Positions 54,443 to 63,982 of a stretch of 64,000 nucleotides of DNA are shown here, piece by piece. How positions within the stretch are numbered: position 1 is the stretch's first letter; each line of letters begins with the position of its first letter. The stretch spans positions 37,910 through 101,909 of the forward strand of contig NZ_SEWF01000021.1 of the NCBI RefSeq assembly GCF_004168285.1, in the 5' to 3' direction. Made by a program: the position numbers and the translations under genes. The notes below the pieces were generated by a model that ran no database searches, was not told the DNA's origin, and saw only the letters and a program-made list of their open reading frames with translations. This stretch comes from Emticicia agri. Its GTDB lineage: Bacteria; Bacteroidota; Bacteroidia; Cytophagales; Spirosomataceae.

Positions 54443-57280
54443 ATGCGTACAACTCTACTTATTCTTGCCACACTCATCACTATTTCTTCACTCGGTCAGA
54501 AAGTTAATAAAGATTTTATTGATGGTGAAATTTATTTAAAGGTGAAACAAAAACCTTTAGGTGCTGTTTCCAATGCAGTTAACTTATCGAATGAATTGGT
54601 ATTTCTGCAAAAATTTTCGTCCGATTTTTTGTTACAGGAAGCAAGTAAACCTTTTTTCATCGGTAATTCAGAAAATCTACAAAAGATATACCGTTTGAAA
54701 CTTAAAAGCCCGGAGAAAACTGATGAAATGCTTAAAGTATTGAAACAGTTACCCGAGGTTGCGATGGTTGAGAAAGTCAGACTCAGACGAATCATTGCCA
54801 CACCTAACGACCCAAGCGTTGGCTCTCAATGGTTTCTGAATAAAATTAAAGCATTTGAGGCATGGGATGTCAATCCGGGAGGTGCAACGGTTGTAGTCGC
54901 AGTAGTTGACAATGCGATACAAACCAATCACCCCGATTTACAGGCCAATATGCTGAGCGGTATTGATTTAGGCGATAATGACAACAACCCTAATCCGCCA
55001 AATGTTAGTTTCAGTCATGGCACGCATGTGGCAGGCATTGTAAGTGCGGTGTCGAATAACAATATCGGCGTGGCTTCTGCCAGTAATAATCGGGTGAAAG
55101 TATTGCCTATAAAAGCTACGCCCAATGCGGCCGACCATACGGCCATTTATTATGGCTTTGAAGGCATCTTATGGGCTGCTGACCACGGGGCAGATATTAT
55201 CAGTTTATCGTGGGGTGGCATTGGCTATTCTCAGGCAGAACAGGAGGTGATAGACTATGCTTTTAATAAAGGTATTGTAGTAGTAGCCGCCGCAGGCAAT
55301 GAAGATACTGCCATAGAAAGTTATCCTGCTGCCTACAGGCACGTGATTTCGGTAGCCAGTTTAGATAATAACGACCAACGGAGTTCTTTTTCTAACTATG
55401 GCACCTGGGTTGATATTGCCGCTCCCGGCAGAGGCATATACAGCACCTTTCCGTTCAATACCTATGCCAGTATCGGGGGAACCTCTATGGCTACACCATT
55501 AGTAGCAAGTGCCATGGGTTATCTGTGGTCTTGTTTTCCCAATTTAACGCCTGCTCAGTTAGAGAGTATCCTTTTGCATACCGCCGATAATTTAGATGCT
55601 GTAAACCCCTCTTACAAAGGATTATTGGGGGCTGGCAGAGTGAATCTGCTGAAAGCCATTGCCTGTCCGAATATAGGTCTCACAGCCGCTACCATTATGG
55701 CAAGCGGCAGTACTTATATCTGTGCGGGACAGTCAGTTACACTTAGTGCCAATGCGGGCAACGGCAATACTTATCAATGGTTAAAAGACGGAACACTGAC
55801 CAATATTACCACACAAGCGTTCAATGCCCATTTCATTGGTAATTACGAGGTAATAATCAGTAATGGTAATTGTACCATTATTTCAGACAGAACTAAAATA
55901 GAATTGAATACTACTTTTACAGGCCTACCCAGTGCAACCGATAAAGAAGCCTCTTATTGTGCTGACCTCAGCCAGAGTAGTGGGCTAAAGGCCTCTGCTA
56001 TAAATTGCAATTACAACGGGCCTACCACTTTTACTTACAATGGCCCTGTGGTTGGTTACGATGGTTTTGATAAAAGTGGCGATAATCCTGCCGTCAATGT
56101 TTTTAGTCTGAAAGGCAATATAACTGCCGTGAAAGTTTCTATTACGTGGGAAAAGAAAGACCAGTTTGATAAAAACTCATGCGGGTATGCAGATGGTGGT
56201 GAATCGCCTTTTAATGATGAAGTTTCGTTTAAATTACAATCTCCATCGGGCAAAATTATTACCCTGATAGCCAATGGCACTTATGCTGGTGGACCCTCAT
56301 CTTCTGGTATTGTTACTACTGTGTTTGAGACAGGAGCCAGCCCTATACCACAGGGTTCTTTACCTGCTTCGGGTACTTATGCTCCTGCACAGTCGTTTGC
56401 TGCCTTCTTTAATGAGAGTTCCAGTGGATTATGGACTTTACTGCCTGAAGATGATAATTCTATTGACCCGCTCTGTGTAAAAGGTTTTGCTATTACCCTT
56501 ACCACGAATGGTACGCCGCAACTGCCTGTACTTACGTGGTGGAGTGCTGCTACGGGAGGTAACTTACTAACCACTGGTGCTGAGTATTTTCCGTCAACCC
56601 ATGCTTTAGGAGAAAAAACATTTTTTGTACAGGCTCAATGCGAAGGTTTATGTCCAAGCCAAAGAATACCTGCAAAGCTGAATGTAGTGAGTGTTCCGCA
56701 AGTCTTTGTTTTTCCTGTTTCTTCCAATGTGAGCAATAATCCGAAGTTTAAGGAACTAATACAGAAACAAACGCTCAGGTTCAGCAAAAATGAACAGAAT
56801 ATCTATCAGCTATATGATGCCGCCAATCCTCAGTCTGACTATGTTCCTTTAGGCGATACACCACCTATGGCGAGTCCTGTTACGCTTTGTTCAACCGCAG
56901 AATCTTACTTACTGATAGCACAAGACTGCCCTACCAACGTAATTACGTGGAATAATGGTGCAAACGGACAATCATTGATGGTTACACCGGCTTCCCCAAT
57001 CGGCTATAATGCTTACTGCCATAAAGAGTGGTCGCCTTGTGCACCTATTTCTTCTAATAATATTCTGTTTGTATCTCCTGCCGATGCTGTGAATATTACT
57101 TATAAAGTCTATGAAAACACCGTGCAGACTTTTACCGGGAATAGCATCAATGCTACTAATTTTATACAGGCACCTGCAAAAGTTACTTACAGAGCCAATA
57201 CAGCAGTAATGCTTAATGCAGGTTTTAGTGTAAATGCTAATAGCGTTTTTACGGCGAGAATTGGGGGTTGTGGGGATTGA
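54443..57280 (+). CDS. Secreted subtilisin-like protease with P-domain-like region and GC tail (protease A)
   Basis: A 945-residue S8 serine protease. A signal peptide is followed by a propeptide region. The catalytic triad is complete: D156 (AVVDNAIQ), H192 (FSHGTHVAG) and S348 (GGTSMATP). Next come one Ig/PKD-like module (about 420-485, with TYQWLKDG) and a P-domain-like beta region with SGLWTLLPEDDNSIDP. The last 60 or so residues are the tail domain ending GGCGD, shared with the metzincin and the second subtilase. Likely secreted and held at the cell surface. Paralogue of the protein encoded at 60231-63524, with hppA in between. Confidence 0.9.
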   Translation: MRTTLLILATLITISSLGQKVNKDFIDGEIYLKVKQKPLGAVSNAVNLSNELVFLQKFSSDFLLQEASKPFFIGNSENLQKIYRLKLKSPEKTDEMLKVLKQLPEVAMVEKVRLRRIIATPNDPSVGSQWFLNKIKAFEAWDVNPGGATVVVAVVDNAIQTNHPDLQANMLSGIDLGDNDNNPNPPNVSFSHGTHVAGIVSAVSNNNIGVASASNNRVKVLPIKATPNAADHTAIYYGFEGILWAADHGADIISLSWGGIGYSQAEQEVIDYAFNKGIVVVAAAGNEDTAIESYPAAYRHVISVASLDNNDQRSSFSNYGTWVDIAAPGRGIYSTFPFNTYASIGGTSMATPLVASAMGYLWSCFPNLTPAQLESILLHTADNLDAVNPSYKGLLGAGRVNLLKAIACPNIGLTAATIMASGSTYICAGQSVTLSANAGNGNTYQWLKDGTLTNITTQAFNAHFIGNYEVIISNGNCTIISDRTKIELNTTFTGLPSATDKEASYCADLSQSSGLKASAINCNYNGPTTFTYNGPVVGYDGFDKSGDNPAVNVFSLKGNITAVKVSITWEKKDQFDKNSCGYADGGESPFNDEVSFKLQSPSGKIITLIANGTYAGGPSSSGIVTTVFETGASPIPQGSLPASGTYAPAQSFAAFFNESSSGLWTLLPEDDNSIDPLCVKGFAITLTTNGTPQLPVLTWWSAATGGNLLTTGAEYFPSTHALGEKTFFVQAQCEGLCPSQRIPAKLNVVSVPQVFVFPVSSNVSNNPKFKELIQKQTLRFSKNEQNIYQLYDAANPQSDYVPLGDTPPMASPVTLCSTAESYLLIAQDCPTNVITWNNGANGQSLMVTPASPIGYNAYCHKEWSPCAPISSNNILFVSPADAVNITYKVYENTVQTFTGNSINATNFIQAPAKVTYRANTAVMLNAGFSVNANSVFTARIGGCGD

Positions 57281-57307
57281 ATCTATTAGTGTTGTATTTA
57301 TCCAAAC

Positions 57308-57345
57308 AAAAATACCTCCGGCAAATCATCACCGGAGGTATTTTT
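57308..57345. terminator. Bidirectional terminator between protease A and hppA
   Basis: A perfect 14-bp stem (57308-57321 with 57332-57345; core TACCTCCGG) with a 10-nt loop and A/T-run ends lies between the convergent genes. Confidence 0.92.
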
Positions 57346-57363
57346 ATAGAATGTTTCTATCAA

Positions 57364-60018
57364 TTATTTCTTACGAACACTCACAGCAATTCTGCGGTTT
57401 TGTGCTCTGCCTTCTTCTGTATCATTAGAAGCAACCGGATGTTGTTCGCCATAGCCTTCTGACTCTAAACGAGCATCAGCAATGCCTAAACCAACCAACG
57501 AAGATTTTACTGCACCTGCTCTATCGCCTGATAATTTCAAGTTTTTAGCATCATCGCCTTCGCTATCTGTGTAACCACCTACTTTGATGTTTACAATCGG
57601 ATAAGCTTTCAGAATCTCTGCAATGTTCTGTACTTCGTTCATTGAGGTTGAATCAATCGTGGCACTACCTGAAGCAAAGTTCAAATCTTTGAAGTTAAAC
57701 CAGTTTTCTTTACCTGCTTCCTGGCTCGGGTCTTCAATGAATTTGATTAACTGGTCTTCAATACCACCTTCAACAAAGTTTAAAGTAACACCAGAAGATA
57801 ATTGTTTATTGATGCTTACAGGCAACGAAGATTCGATGATTCCAGAGCTTGGCTCATTAATAGTAATAGTTGTTGATTTTACAGCAATGTATGGAGCGAT
57901 AACCAATGAAACAATCGACATCAATTTAATCAGGATGTTCATTGATGGACCAGATGTATCTTTGAATGGGTCACCCACAGTATCTCCTGTTACTGAAGCT
58001 TTGTGTGGCTCAGATTTTTTGTAGTATGTCTGACCATCGATTAATACTCCTTTTTCGAATGATTTCTTGGCGTTGTCCCATGCACCACCAGCGTTCGACT
58101 GGAATATTCCCATCAATACACCTGATACCGTAACACCTGCCAACAAACCTCCTAAAATTTCGGCTGATGAAGTACCTTCAAATACACCTTTGAATCCAAA
58201 ACCTACTAATACTGGCACTATAAGAGCGATAGCTCCCGGTAAAATCATTTGTTTGATTGATGCTTGAGTAGAAATTGCGACACATTTTTCATATTCAGGT
58301 TCAGCTTTATATTCCATAATACCCGGAATTTCACGGAACTGGCGACGAACTTCGTTCACCATTTCCATTGCTGCTTTACCTACTGCAGAAATACATAATG
58401 CACTAAAAATAAATGGAATCATACCGCCTACAAACAAACCTGCCAATACCGGAGCTTTATAAATATCGATGGCATCAATACCTGCAATCCCTACAAAAGC
58501 TGCAAATAAAGCTAATGAAGTAAGGGCTGCAGAAGCAATAGCAAAACCCTTTCCGGTTGCTGCTGTTGTGTTACCTACGGCATCCAGGTTATCGGTACGT
58601 TCACGAACTTCCGGAGGTAGTTGAGACATTTCAGCAATACCACCTGCGTTGTCAGCAATTGGTCCGAAAGCATCAATGGCTAACTGCATAGCGGTAGTGG
58701 CCATCATACCTGCAGCTGCAATAGATACACCATATAAACCTGCAAAACTATACGAGAAAATGATACCTGCTGCCAATACAATAATTGGTAATACGGTTGA
58801 TTCCATACCAACTGCCAAACCACCAATAATGTTGGTAGCATGACCAGTACCTGATTTCTGAACGATTGATAATACAGGAGGTTTGCCCATAGCTGTGTAG
58901 TACTCGGTAATGATTGACATTAAAGCTCCCACTACCAACCCAACAACAATAGCCCAGAATACACCCATTGCTGTAAACTCATTTCCGCGTAAATTCAGAT
59001 TTTCCGGTAAAATCATAGTTACCAGGAAGTAAGAAGCAACAAGCGTAATAATAATAGATGCCCAGTTGCCCAAGTTCAGCGCATTCTGTACAGAAGATTC
59101 TTCGCTGCTGATGCGCACAAAGAAGGTAGAAACTAAAGAAGCTAATAAACCTACGCCTGCAATCATCATCGGAAGAATAACAGGTGAGAAACCACCAAAA
59201 CCATCTACTACATTTATTTCCTGTCCTAATACCATTGTGGCAAGAATAGTAGCCACATAAGACCCGAATAAGTCAGCACCCATACCTGCCACGTCACCCA
59301 CGTTATCACCTACGTTATCGGCAATAGTAGCCGGATTACGCACATCATCTTCAGGAATACCTGCTTCTACTTTACCTACAAGGTCAGCACCTACGTCGGC
59401 AGCTTTGGTATAGATACCACCACCTACACGGGCAAACAAGGCAATCGACTCAGCACCTAATGAAAATCCTGCCAGTACTTCAATGGCTTTTTTCATATTG
59501 TCAGAAGTCAGTAATTCTCCTTTTGCAAAGTAGTTGTAGAAAATAATGAAAAGGCCACTTAAACCTAAAACCGCCAGACCTGCTACACCCATACCCATTA
59601 CCGAACCACCTGTAAACGAGACCTGAAGCGCTTTGGCTAATGAAGTACGAGCCGCCTGTGCTGTACGAACGTTAGCCTTGGTAGCGATTTTCATACCGAT
59701 ATAACCTGCTGTGGCAGAAAAAACCGCTCCGATTAAGAATGCAACTGCAATAATAGGGGAAGAATGAATTGGGGATTCGGGAGTGCCTTCGCTTGAGCCT
59801 AACCATGCTAATAAAATAGCGGTTGGAATAGCAAAATAAGCTAAGATTTTCCATTCTGCTTTTAAGAATGCAATCGCTCCGTCGGCTATATAGCCCGAGA
59901 GTTTTTGCATATTAGCGTCTCCGGTGGGTTGGTTAGAAACCCAACTGAATCGCCAAGCAGTGTAAAGTAATCCGATTATTCCGAACACCGGAACAAGATA
60001 GACAATCATTGAATCCAT
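57364..60018 (-). CDS. hppA: Membrane proton pyrophosphatase fused to an OmpA domain
   Basis: An 884-residue membrane-bound pyrophosphatase that couples PPi hydrolysis to ion pumping. The PPi-binding stretch ADNVGDNVGDVAGMGADL is intact. GNTTAATGKG has Ala486 and Gly489, the pattern of K+-dependent enzymes. The Glu usually found in LFESY (helix 6) is Gly252 here, while helix 5 has Glu190 (GAESIALF). I recall this shift as typical of the Flavobacterium johnsoniae-type H+ pumps. After the usual end of the family (about residue 740) comes a region of about 110 residues with OmpA/peptidoglycan-binding motifs (GYTDSEG; EGRAQNRRI). The C-terminus of such pumps faces the periplasm, so the domain could dock on peptidoglycan. 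Confidence 0.9.
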   Translation of the reverse strand: MDSMIVYLVPVFGIIGLLYTAWRFSWVSNQPTGDANMQKLSGYIADGAIAFLKAEWKILAYFAIPTAILLAWLGSSEGTPESPIHSSPIIAVAFLIGAVFSATAGYIGMKIATKANVRTAQAARTSLAKALQVSFTGGSVMGMGVAGLAVLGLSGLFIIFYNYFAKGELLTSDNMKKAIEVLAGFSLGAESIALFARVGGGIYTKAADVGADLVGKVEAGIPEDDVRNPATIADNVGDNVGDVAGMGADLFGSYVATILATMVLGQEINVVDGFGGFSPVILPMMIAGVGLLASLVSTFFVRISSEESSVQNALNLGNWASIIITLVASYFLVTMILPENLNLRGNEFTAMGVFWAIVVGLVVGALMSIITEYYTAMGKPPVLSIVQKSGTGHATNIIGGLAVGMESTVLPIIVLAAGIIFSYSFAGLYGVSIAAAGMMATTAMQLAIDAFGPIADNAGGIAEMSQLPPEVRERTDNLDAVGNTTAATGKGFAIASAALTSLALFAAFVGIAGIDAIDIYKAPVLAGLFVGGMIPFIFSALCISAVGKAAMEMVNEVRRQFREIPGIMEYKAEPEYEKCVAISTQASIKQMILPGAIALIVPVLVGFGFKGVFEGTSSAEILGGLLAGVTVSGVLMGIFQSNAGGAWDNAKKSFEKGVLIDGQTYYKKSEPHKASVTGDTVGDPFKDTSGPSMNILIKLMSIVSLVIAPYIAVKSTTITINEPSSGIIESSLPVSINKQLSSGVTLNFVEGGIEDQLIKFIEDPSQEAGKENWFNFKDLNFASGSATIDSTSMNEVQNIAEILKAYPIVNIKVGGYTDSEGDDAKNLKLSGDRAGAVKSSLVGLGIADARLESEGYGEQHPVASNDTEEGRAQNRRIAVSVRKK

Positions 60019-60061
60019 AATGAATTATTTTGAGTTTAGTAAGTATTTTTTACAAAGTCTG

Positions 60062-60069
60062 CAAATTTA
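60062..60069 (-). promoter_or_regulatory. -7 box upstream of hppA
   Basis: On the minus strand TAAATTTG (60062-60069) matches TAnnTTTG and lies 43 bases before the hppA ATG at 60018. No clear TTTG at -33. Confidence 0.45.
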
Positions 60070-60230
60070 CAATAAGAACTTGAATTTGAAAATTGGATAA
60101 TTTGAAAAATAAAAGGCAGAAATAAGCAGAAACATCTAAATATCTCACTATCAGCAAATTATAATTTTGTCATTTTAGATTCTCACAGAATTTTATTACT
60201 AAATAAAGTTTTTTTTGTACTTTGTTCTAC

Positions 60231-63200
60231 TCAATTGCCACAAGCATTCTCAATTTTTGCGGTAAAAACACTATTACCTTCAACGGCAAACCCCGGAAGA
60301 AATACCACAGCATTGTCGGCCTTGATGGTTGTGGCAGACTGATTGCCCACCCTATTGGAAGCAGATACACGATTGCCTACAAATGTCTGCAAACCTTTTT
60401 GTGGAATGTTATTGCTGATAACCACTTCTGTTGGCTTTACCTGAATCAGCTTGTCCCTCATAGGTGTCCAACAGCCTGATGAAGCATCCTTACACCTTAC
60501 CGAATATGTCTGGGTAGTAGTGGGTACGGTAATTATCCCCACGCCTGTCTGATTGGTTGACCATTGATAAATAGTGCCACAACCTGAGCCTAACAATAAT
60601 AGGTCTGTTCCGCTGCAAATTGTTATCGGGTCAATTAATGCAGCTCTGTCTGAGATAATAGTCGGATTGCCCTGATTCTGAATGGTCATTGGGTCATGAT
60701 TACTCAGACTTGCCGTAGGTAATAAAGGGCTTATTTCAGTAGCCATTGCTTCATCAATAATATAAGCCATGATTGACGGTGGAGCGATATTCGCATGGCT
60801 GATAGTCAGGTTTACACTCACTCTTTCGCTTGGGCAAAGTCCTGAACACTGGTTCTGCACATAATAGGTGTAGGTTCCTAATAAAGAATCTGCGGTTACA
60901 AGCTCATTACCAAGGCTTAACCTCTCCCCTCCTGATGGCGATGTCCACCAACTGAAAGTATTCGGAAGATTCACGTTGTTTATCTGAATATCCACAGCAA
61001 AGCCTGATACACAAAGAGGGTCTCCGCTTGAATTATCGTTAGGCAGCAAAGTCCATGTACCATTGGCAGGTTGACCGATAAATGCTGACAACGCCTCATT
61101 TGGGGCAAATGTACCTGATGTTGGTGCCGACTCAGGAGCAATAGCAGGTTTTCCATCTTCAAAAACCAAGGTTATTTGTCCGTTGTAAGAATAGTAATTA
61201 TAAGTATTACTTGGCAAAAGTGTCAGAACTGTACCATAGGGTGATTTTATTTTAAAAGAAATTTCGTCGGTATAAGGTAAACTACCCTGATGGGGTAAAT
61301 CACAATCATTTAATCCGTTTTGGTCTTTTTTGTGAAACACAATCGTAACTTTCACTTTAGCCACTGAGTTGCCACTCAAATCTGTTACTTCAATGGCAGG
61401 GTTTGCGCCTGTTTGTTCATTGCCATCGTAGCCTATTACATTACCGTTGTAGGTATAGGCTTTTGTCAGCGAACCAACACAGGTGGTAGCAGTAGCCTGT
61501 AACCCATTTCCCACACTCAGCCGAACGCCCTCACATATTTCTTTATCGTTTACTGTTGGTATCGGTGTATGTTGCGTACTGGTAGTAATGGTTAGTTTAT
61601 TAGATTTTACCACACATTGCCCTAACTTCTGCTCAAGTTGGTATTCTCCTGCCTCTAAAGCAGTATAGGTTAAGACAGTTGCTCCGTTAATTACCTGATT
61701 ATCTAATTTCCATTGATAGGTAGTATGCGTAACCGGATTGACAGATAGTAAAGTACTTTGCCCTGAACAGAGTATAGTTGAATTATTTGAGCTAATAACC
61801 GGACTAAGGGTAATAAATGAAAGACTGATGGCAGGCGAAGTAATCTGGCAGGCGTTTCCTGATAAACTCAATGTATAGTTGCCATTTTGTTTGGCATATA
61901 ATTGCCGGGCATTACTCCCTACGTTGCTACCATCTTTTTTCCATTGATATGTAACACCCGGAAGATTAGGGCCTGTCAGCAGAATAGAATCTCCTACACA
62001 GGCGGTAGTAAGCCCAACAGTAATAGTAAAACTTGACGGAATCACGCTTACTCTTACCGACGAAGCCGCAATAGTACAGGTATTTTTAGAAACAACTACT
62101 GTATATTGCCCCGTTTCTGAGGCAGTAAAAGTGGTTTGATTAGTTCCTACATTGGCTCCATTCTTTTTCCATTGGTAAGTTACACCATCAATCGTATTGC
62201 AGGTCAGCATCACACTTCCTCCCGGACATAAAACGGTTGTAACCGATGGAGTTATGACAGGCTCAATATGCCCTTCCATGCAAGAGATAGTTTTTAGTAC
62301 ATTTATTCTGCCACTGCCTAACATTCCGGCATAACCGGGGTTTAGTCCGTCAATATTATCGCATGTGCTTTTAATCAGATTCTCTAACTGAAGCAAGGTA
62401 AGGTCTGGCTTAACAGACCACATATACGCAAATACACTACTGGCTATAGGAGTAGCCATTGAAGTACCACTATGATAATCATATTTGTTGCCGGGCATCG
62501 TACTATAGATTCCACTACCAGGTGCTACTAAATCAACGCTCGAACCATAGTTGGAAAAATAGCTTTTTTCGTCATTTACGGTTACACTTCCTACCGAAAT
62601 CACCCGATTATATGAAGCCGGATAATAACTGCTATTCTGCCCGTTGTTACCTGCGGCTGCTACAATCAATACGCCTGCATTGTAGGCTTCATCAATTACA
62701 GCCTGGTCGGTCATTGAGTAGGCACTCCCTCCCCACGAAAGATTAATGATATTAGCACCATGAGCTACTGCCCACGAAATCGCTTCAAAGCCGTGATAAA
62801 TACCATCAGGTGAGCCATTATTCGGAGTAGCTTTTATTGGTAATATTTTCACTCTATTGAATCCGACTGAGGCAATCCCGATATTATTATTGGTAACTGC
62901 TCCGACTAATCCTGCCACGTGCGTGCCATGAAAGAAAGTAGAATCAGGTGGCGAAGGGTCGTTGTCGTTGTCTGAAATATCCCTCCCTGCTAACATATTC
63001 CCTGCGAGGTCAGCATGGTTGGTCTGAATAGCGTTGTCTATCACCGCCACCACTATGTCTATTCCACCCTGCGATATATCCCATGCTTCGTATGCTTTTA
63101 TCTTATTGAGGTAAAACTGATTACCTACGCTTGCATCGTTCGGAATTGAAATAATCTGATGATAGGGAACGGGCTCAACGTACTCAACACTATTATCTTT

Positions 63201-63524
63201 ACTGATTTCCTTGATGAACTGATTAACCAACTTAGGCTTCCCGATTTTTACCCGATAGATTCTTTGTAGCTCGGCAGAATTGGAGAAATAGAAGCTCCGT
63301 TGGGCAGCTATGGTGTTTGAGATAAAAGCCGCTTTTGACAGAAACGGCAATTCCAGAGCCGTGTTGACTGCTCCGTTGGGTAGAATCTGAGTAATTTTTG
63401 GAAATTCTTTCAGTTTTATATAAACCTCTCCGTCTATATAATCTTTGTGAACGGTTTGTGCGTAAAGTAAATTTCCTGACAAAATTAGTAGTACACTTGA
63501 AAACAATAGGAGTTGTGTTCTCAT
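60231..63524 (-). CDS. Secreted subtilisin-like protease with Ig repeats and GC tail (protease B)
   Basis: A 1097-residue S8 serine protease. Triad: D163 (AVIDNAIQ), H199 (FFHGTHVAG) and S355 (SGTSMATP). The region after the catalytic domain holds three successive Ig/PKD-like modules, each with CxG....L and TYQWK(K/L)(N/D) (about residues 425-640), compared with one in protease A. A P-domain-like section (NGTWTLLPNDNSSGDP) and the shared tail domain ending ENACGN follow. The start at 63524 gives a clear signal peptide ending LLYAQT. Clearly a duplicate of protease A that gained modules. hppA lies 212 bp downstream on the same strand. Confidence 0.9.
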   Translation of the reverse strand: MRTQLLLFSSVLLILSGNLLYAQTVHKDYIDGEVYIKLKEFPKITQILPNGAVNTALELPFLSKAAFISNTIAAQRSFYFSNSAELQRIYRVKIGKPKLVNQFIKEISKDNSVEYVEPVPYHQIISIPNDASVGNQFYLNKIKAYEAWDISQGGIDIVVAVIDNAIQTNHADLAGNMLAGRDISDNDNDPSPPDSTFFHGTHVAGLVGAVTNNNIGIASVGFNRVKILPIKATPNNGSPDGIYHGFEAISWAVAHGANIINLSWGGSAYSMTDQAVIDEAYNAGVLIVAAAGNNGQNSSYYPASYNRVISVGSVTVNDEKSYFSNYGSSVDLVAPGSGIYSTMPGNKYDYHSGTSMATPIASSVFAYMWSVKPDLTLLQLENLIKSTCDNIDGLNPGYAGMLGSGRINVLKTISCMEGHIEPVITPSVTTVLCPGGSVMLTCNTIDGVTYQWKKNGANVGTNQTTFTASETGQYTVVVSKNTCTIAASSVRVSVIPSSFTITVGLTTACVGDSILLTGPNLPGVTYQWKKDGSNVGSNARQLYAKQNGNYTLSLSGNACQITSPAISLSFITLSPVISSNNSTILCSGQSTLLSVNPVTHTTYQWKLDNQVINGATVLTYTALEAGEYQLEQKLGQCVVKSNKLTITTSTQHTPIPTVNDKEICEGVRLSVGNGLQATATTCVGSLTKAYTYNGNVIGYDGNEQTGANPAIEVTDLSGNSVAKVKVTIVFHKKDQNGLNDCDLPHQGSLPYTDEISFKIKSPYGTVLTLLPSNTYNYYSYNGQITLVFEDGKPAIAPESAPTSGTFAPNEALSAFIGQPANGTWTLLPNDNSSGDPLCVSGFAVDIQINNVNLPNTFSWWTSPSGGERLSLGNELVTADSLLGTYTYYVQNQCSGLCPSERVSVNLTISHANIAPPSIMAYIIDEAMATEISPLLPTASLSNHDPMTIQNQGNPTIISDRAALIDPITICSGTDLLLLGSGCGTIYQWSTNQTGVGIITVPTTTQTYSVRCKDASSGCWTPMRDKLIQVKPTEVVISNNIPQKGLQTFVGNRVSASNRVGNQSATTIKADNAVVFLPGFAVEGNSVFTAKIENACGN

Positions 63525-63789
63525 GCAACGGTATTTTAAATAAATTTATAGTTTGGCCTTCAAAACGGGTCAGGAGATATTCAATCGTGATATGTGTAAA
63601 TGATAGCATTATTCATGCCATAACCACCAACGAAGTAGGATTAAAATTGCTGAATTGAGAAAATACAAGGGTAAAAATACGTATTTTTTTTATTGACTGG
63701 TAGGTGGTTGGTGATATGGGGCATTATTTTGTTTCGTAGAAAAGAGATTGTATTTTTATAATTGGATTGAATTTTCAATATTCCGTCTT
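63525..63789. other. Non-coding region upstream of protease B
   Basis: AT-rich sequence that should contain the promoter of the minus-strand protease gene. I see no gene and no perfect TAnnTTTG box in it. Confidence 0.4.
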
Positions 63790-63982
63790 GTAGAGACGAC
63801 TTGTAGGCGTCTCCGTTGGATTATCCATTGGAAAGAACGTTATTATAGAGTATAATCCTCATAGACAATATTAACAATTCACAAGGCTATCCATTGCAAC
63901 AAATATTATTTTGGAATTTAATTCCCCATAGACAATAATAACAATTCACAGACCAATGGAGACGCCTGCAAGTCGTCTCTAC
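63790..63982. repeat. Composite repeat: inverted 30-bp ends around two direct units
   Basis: 63790-63819 (starting GTAGAGACGACTTGTAGG) is the reverse complement of 63953-63982 with 28 of 30 bases matching. Each end is itself a GAGACG...CGTCTC hairpin. Between them are two direct units with a period of 66-67 bp, the best-conserved part being 24 bases at 63860-63883 and 63927-63950 (one mismatch). No coding capacity. It looks like a non-autonomous mobile or REP-like element. Confidence 0.75.

Noticed and set aside
63860..63950. Two 24-base repeats separated by a 43-base segment, like a minimal CRISPR array.
   Set aside because: Only two copies; the intervening segment is itself similar to sequence before the first copy, so the unit is a longer direct repeat. 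No cas genes nearby.
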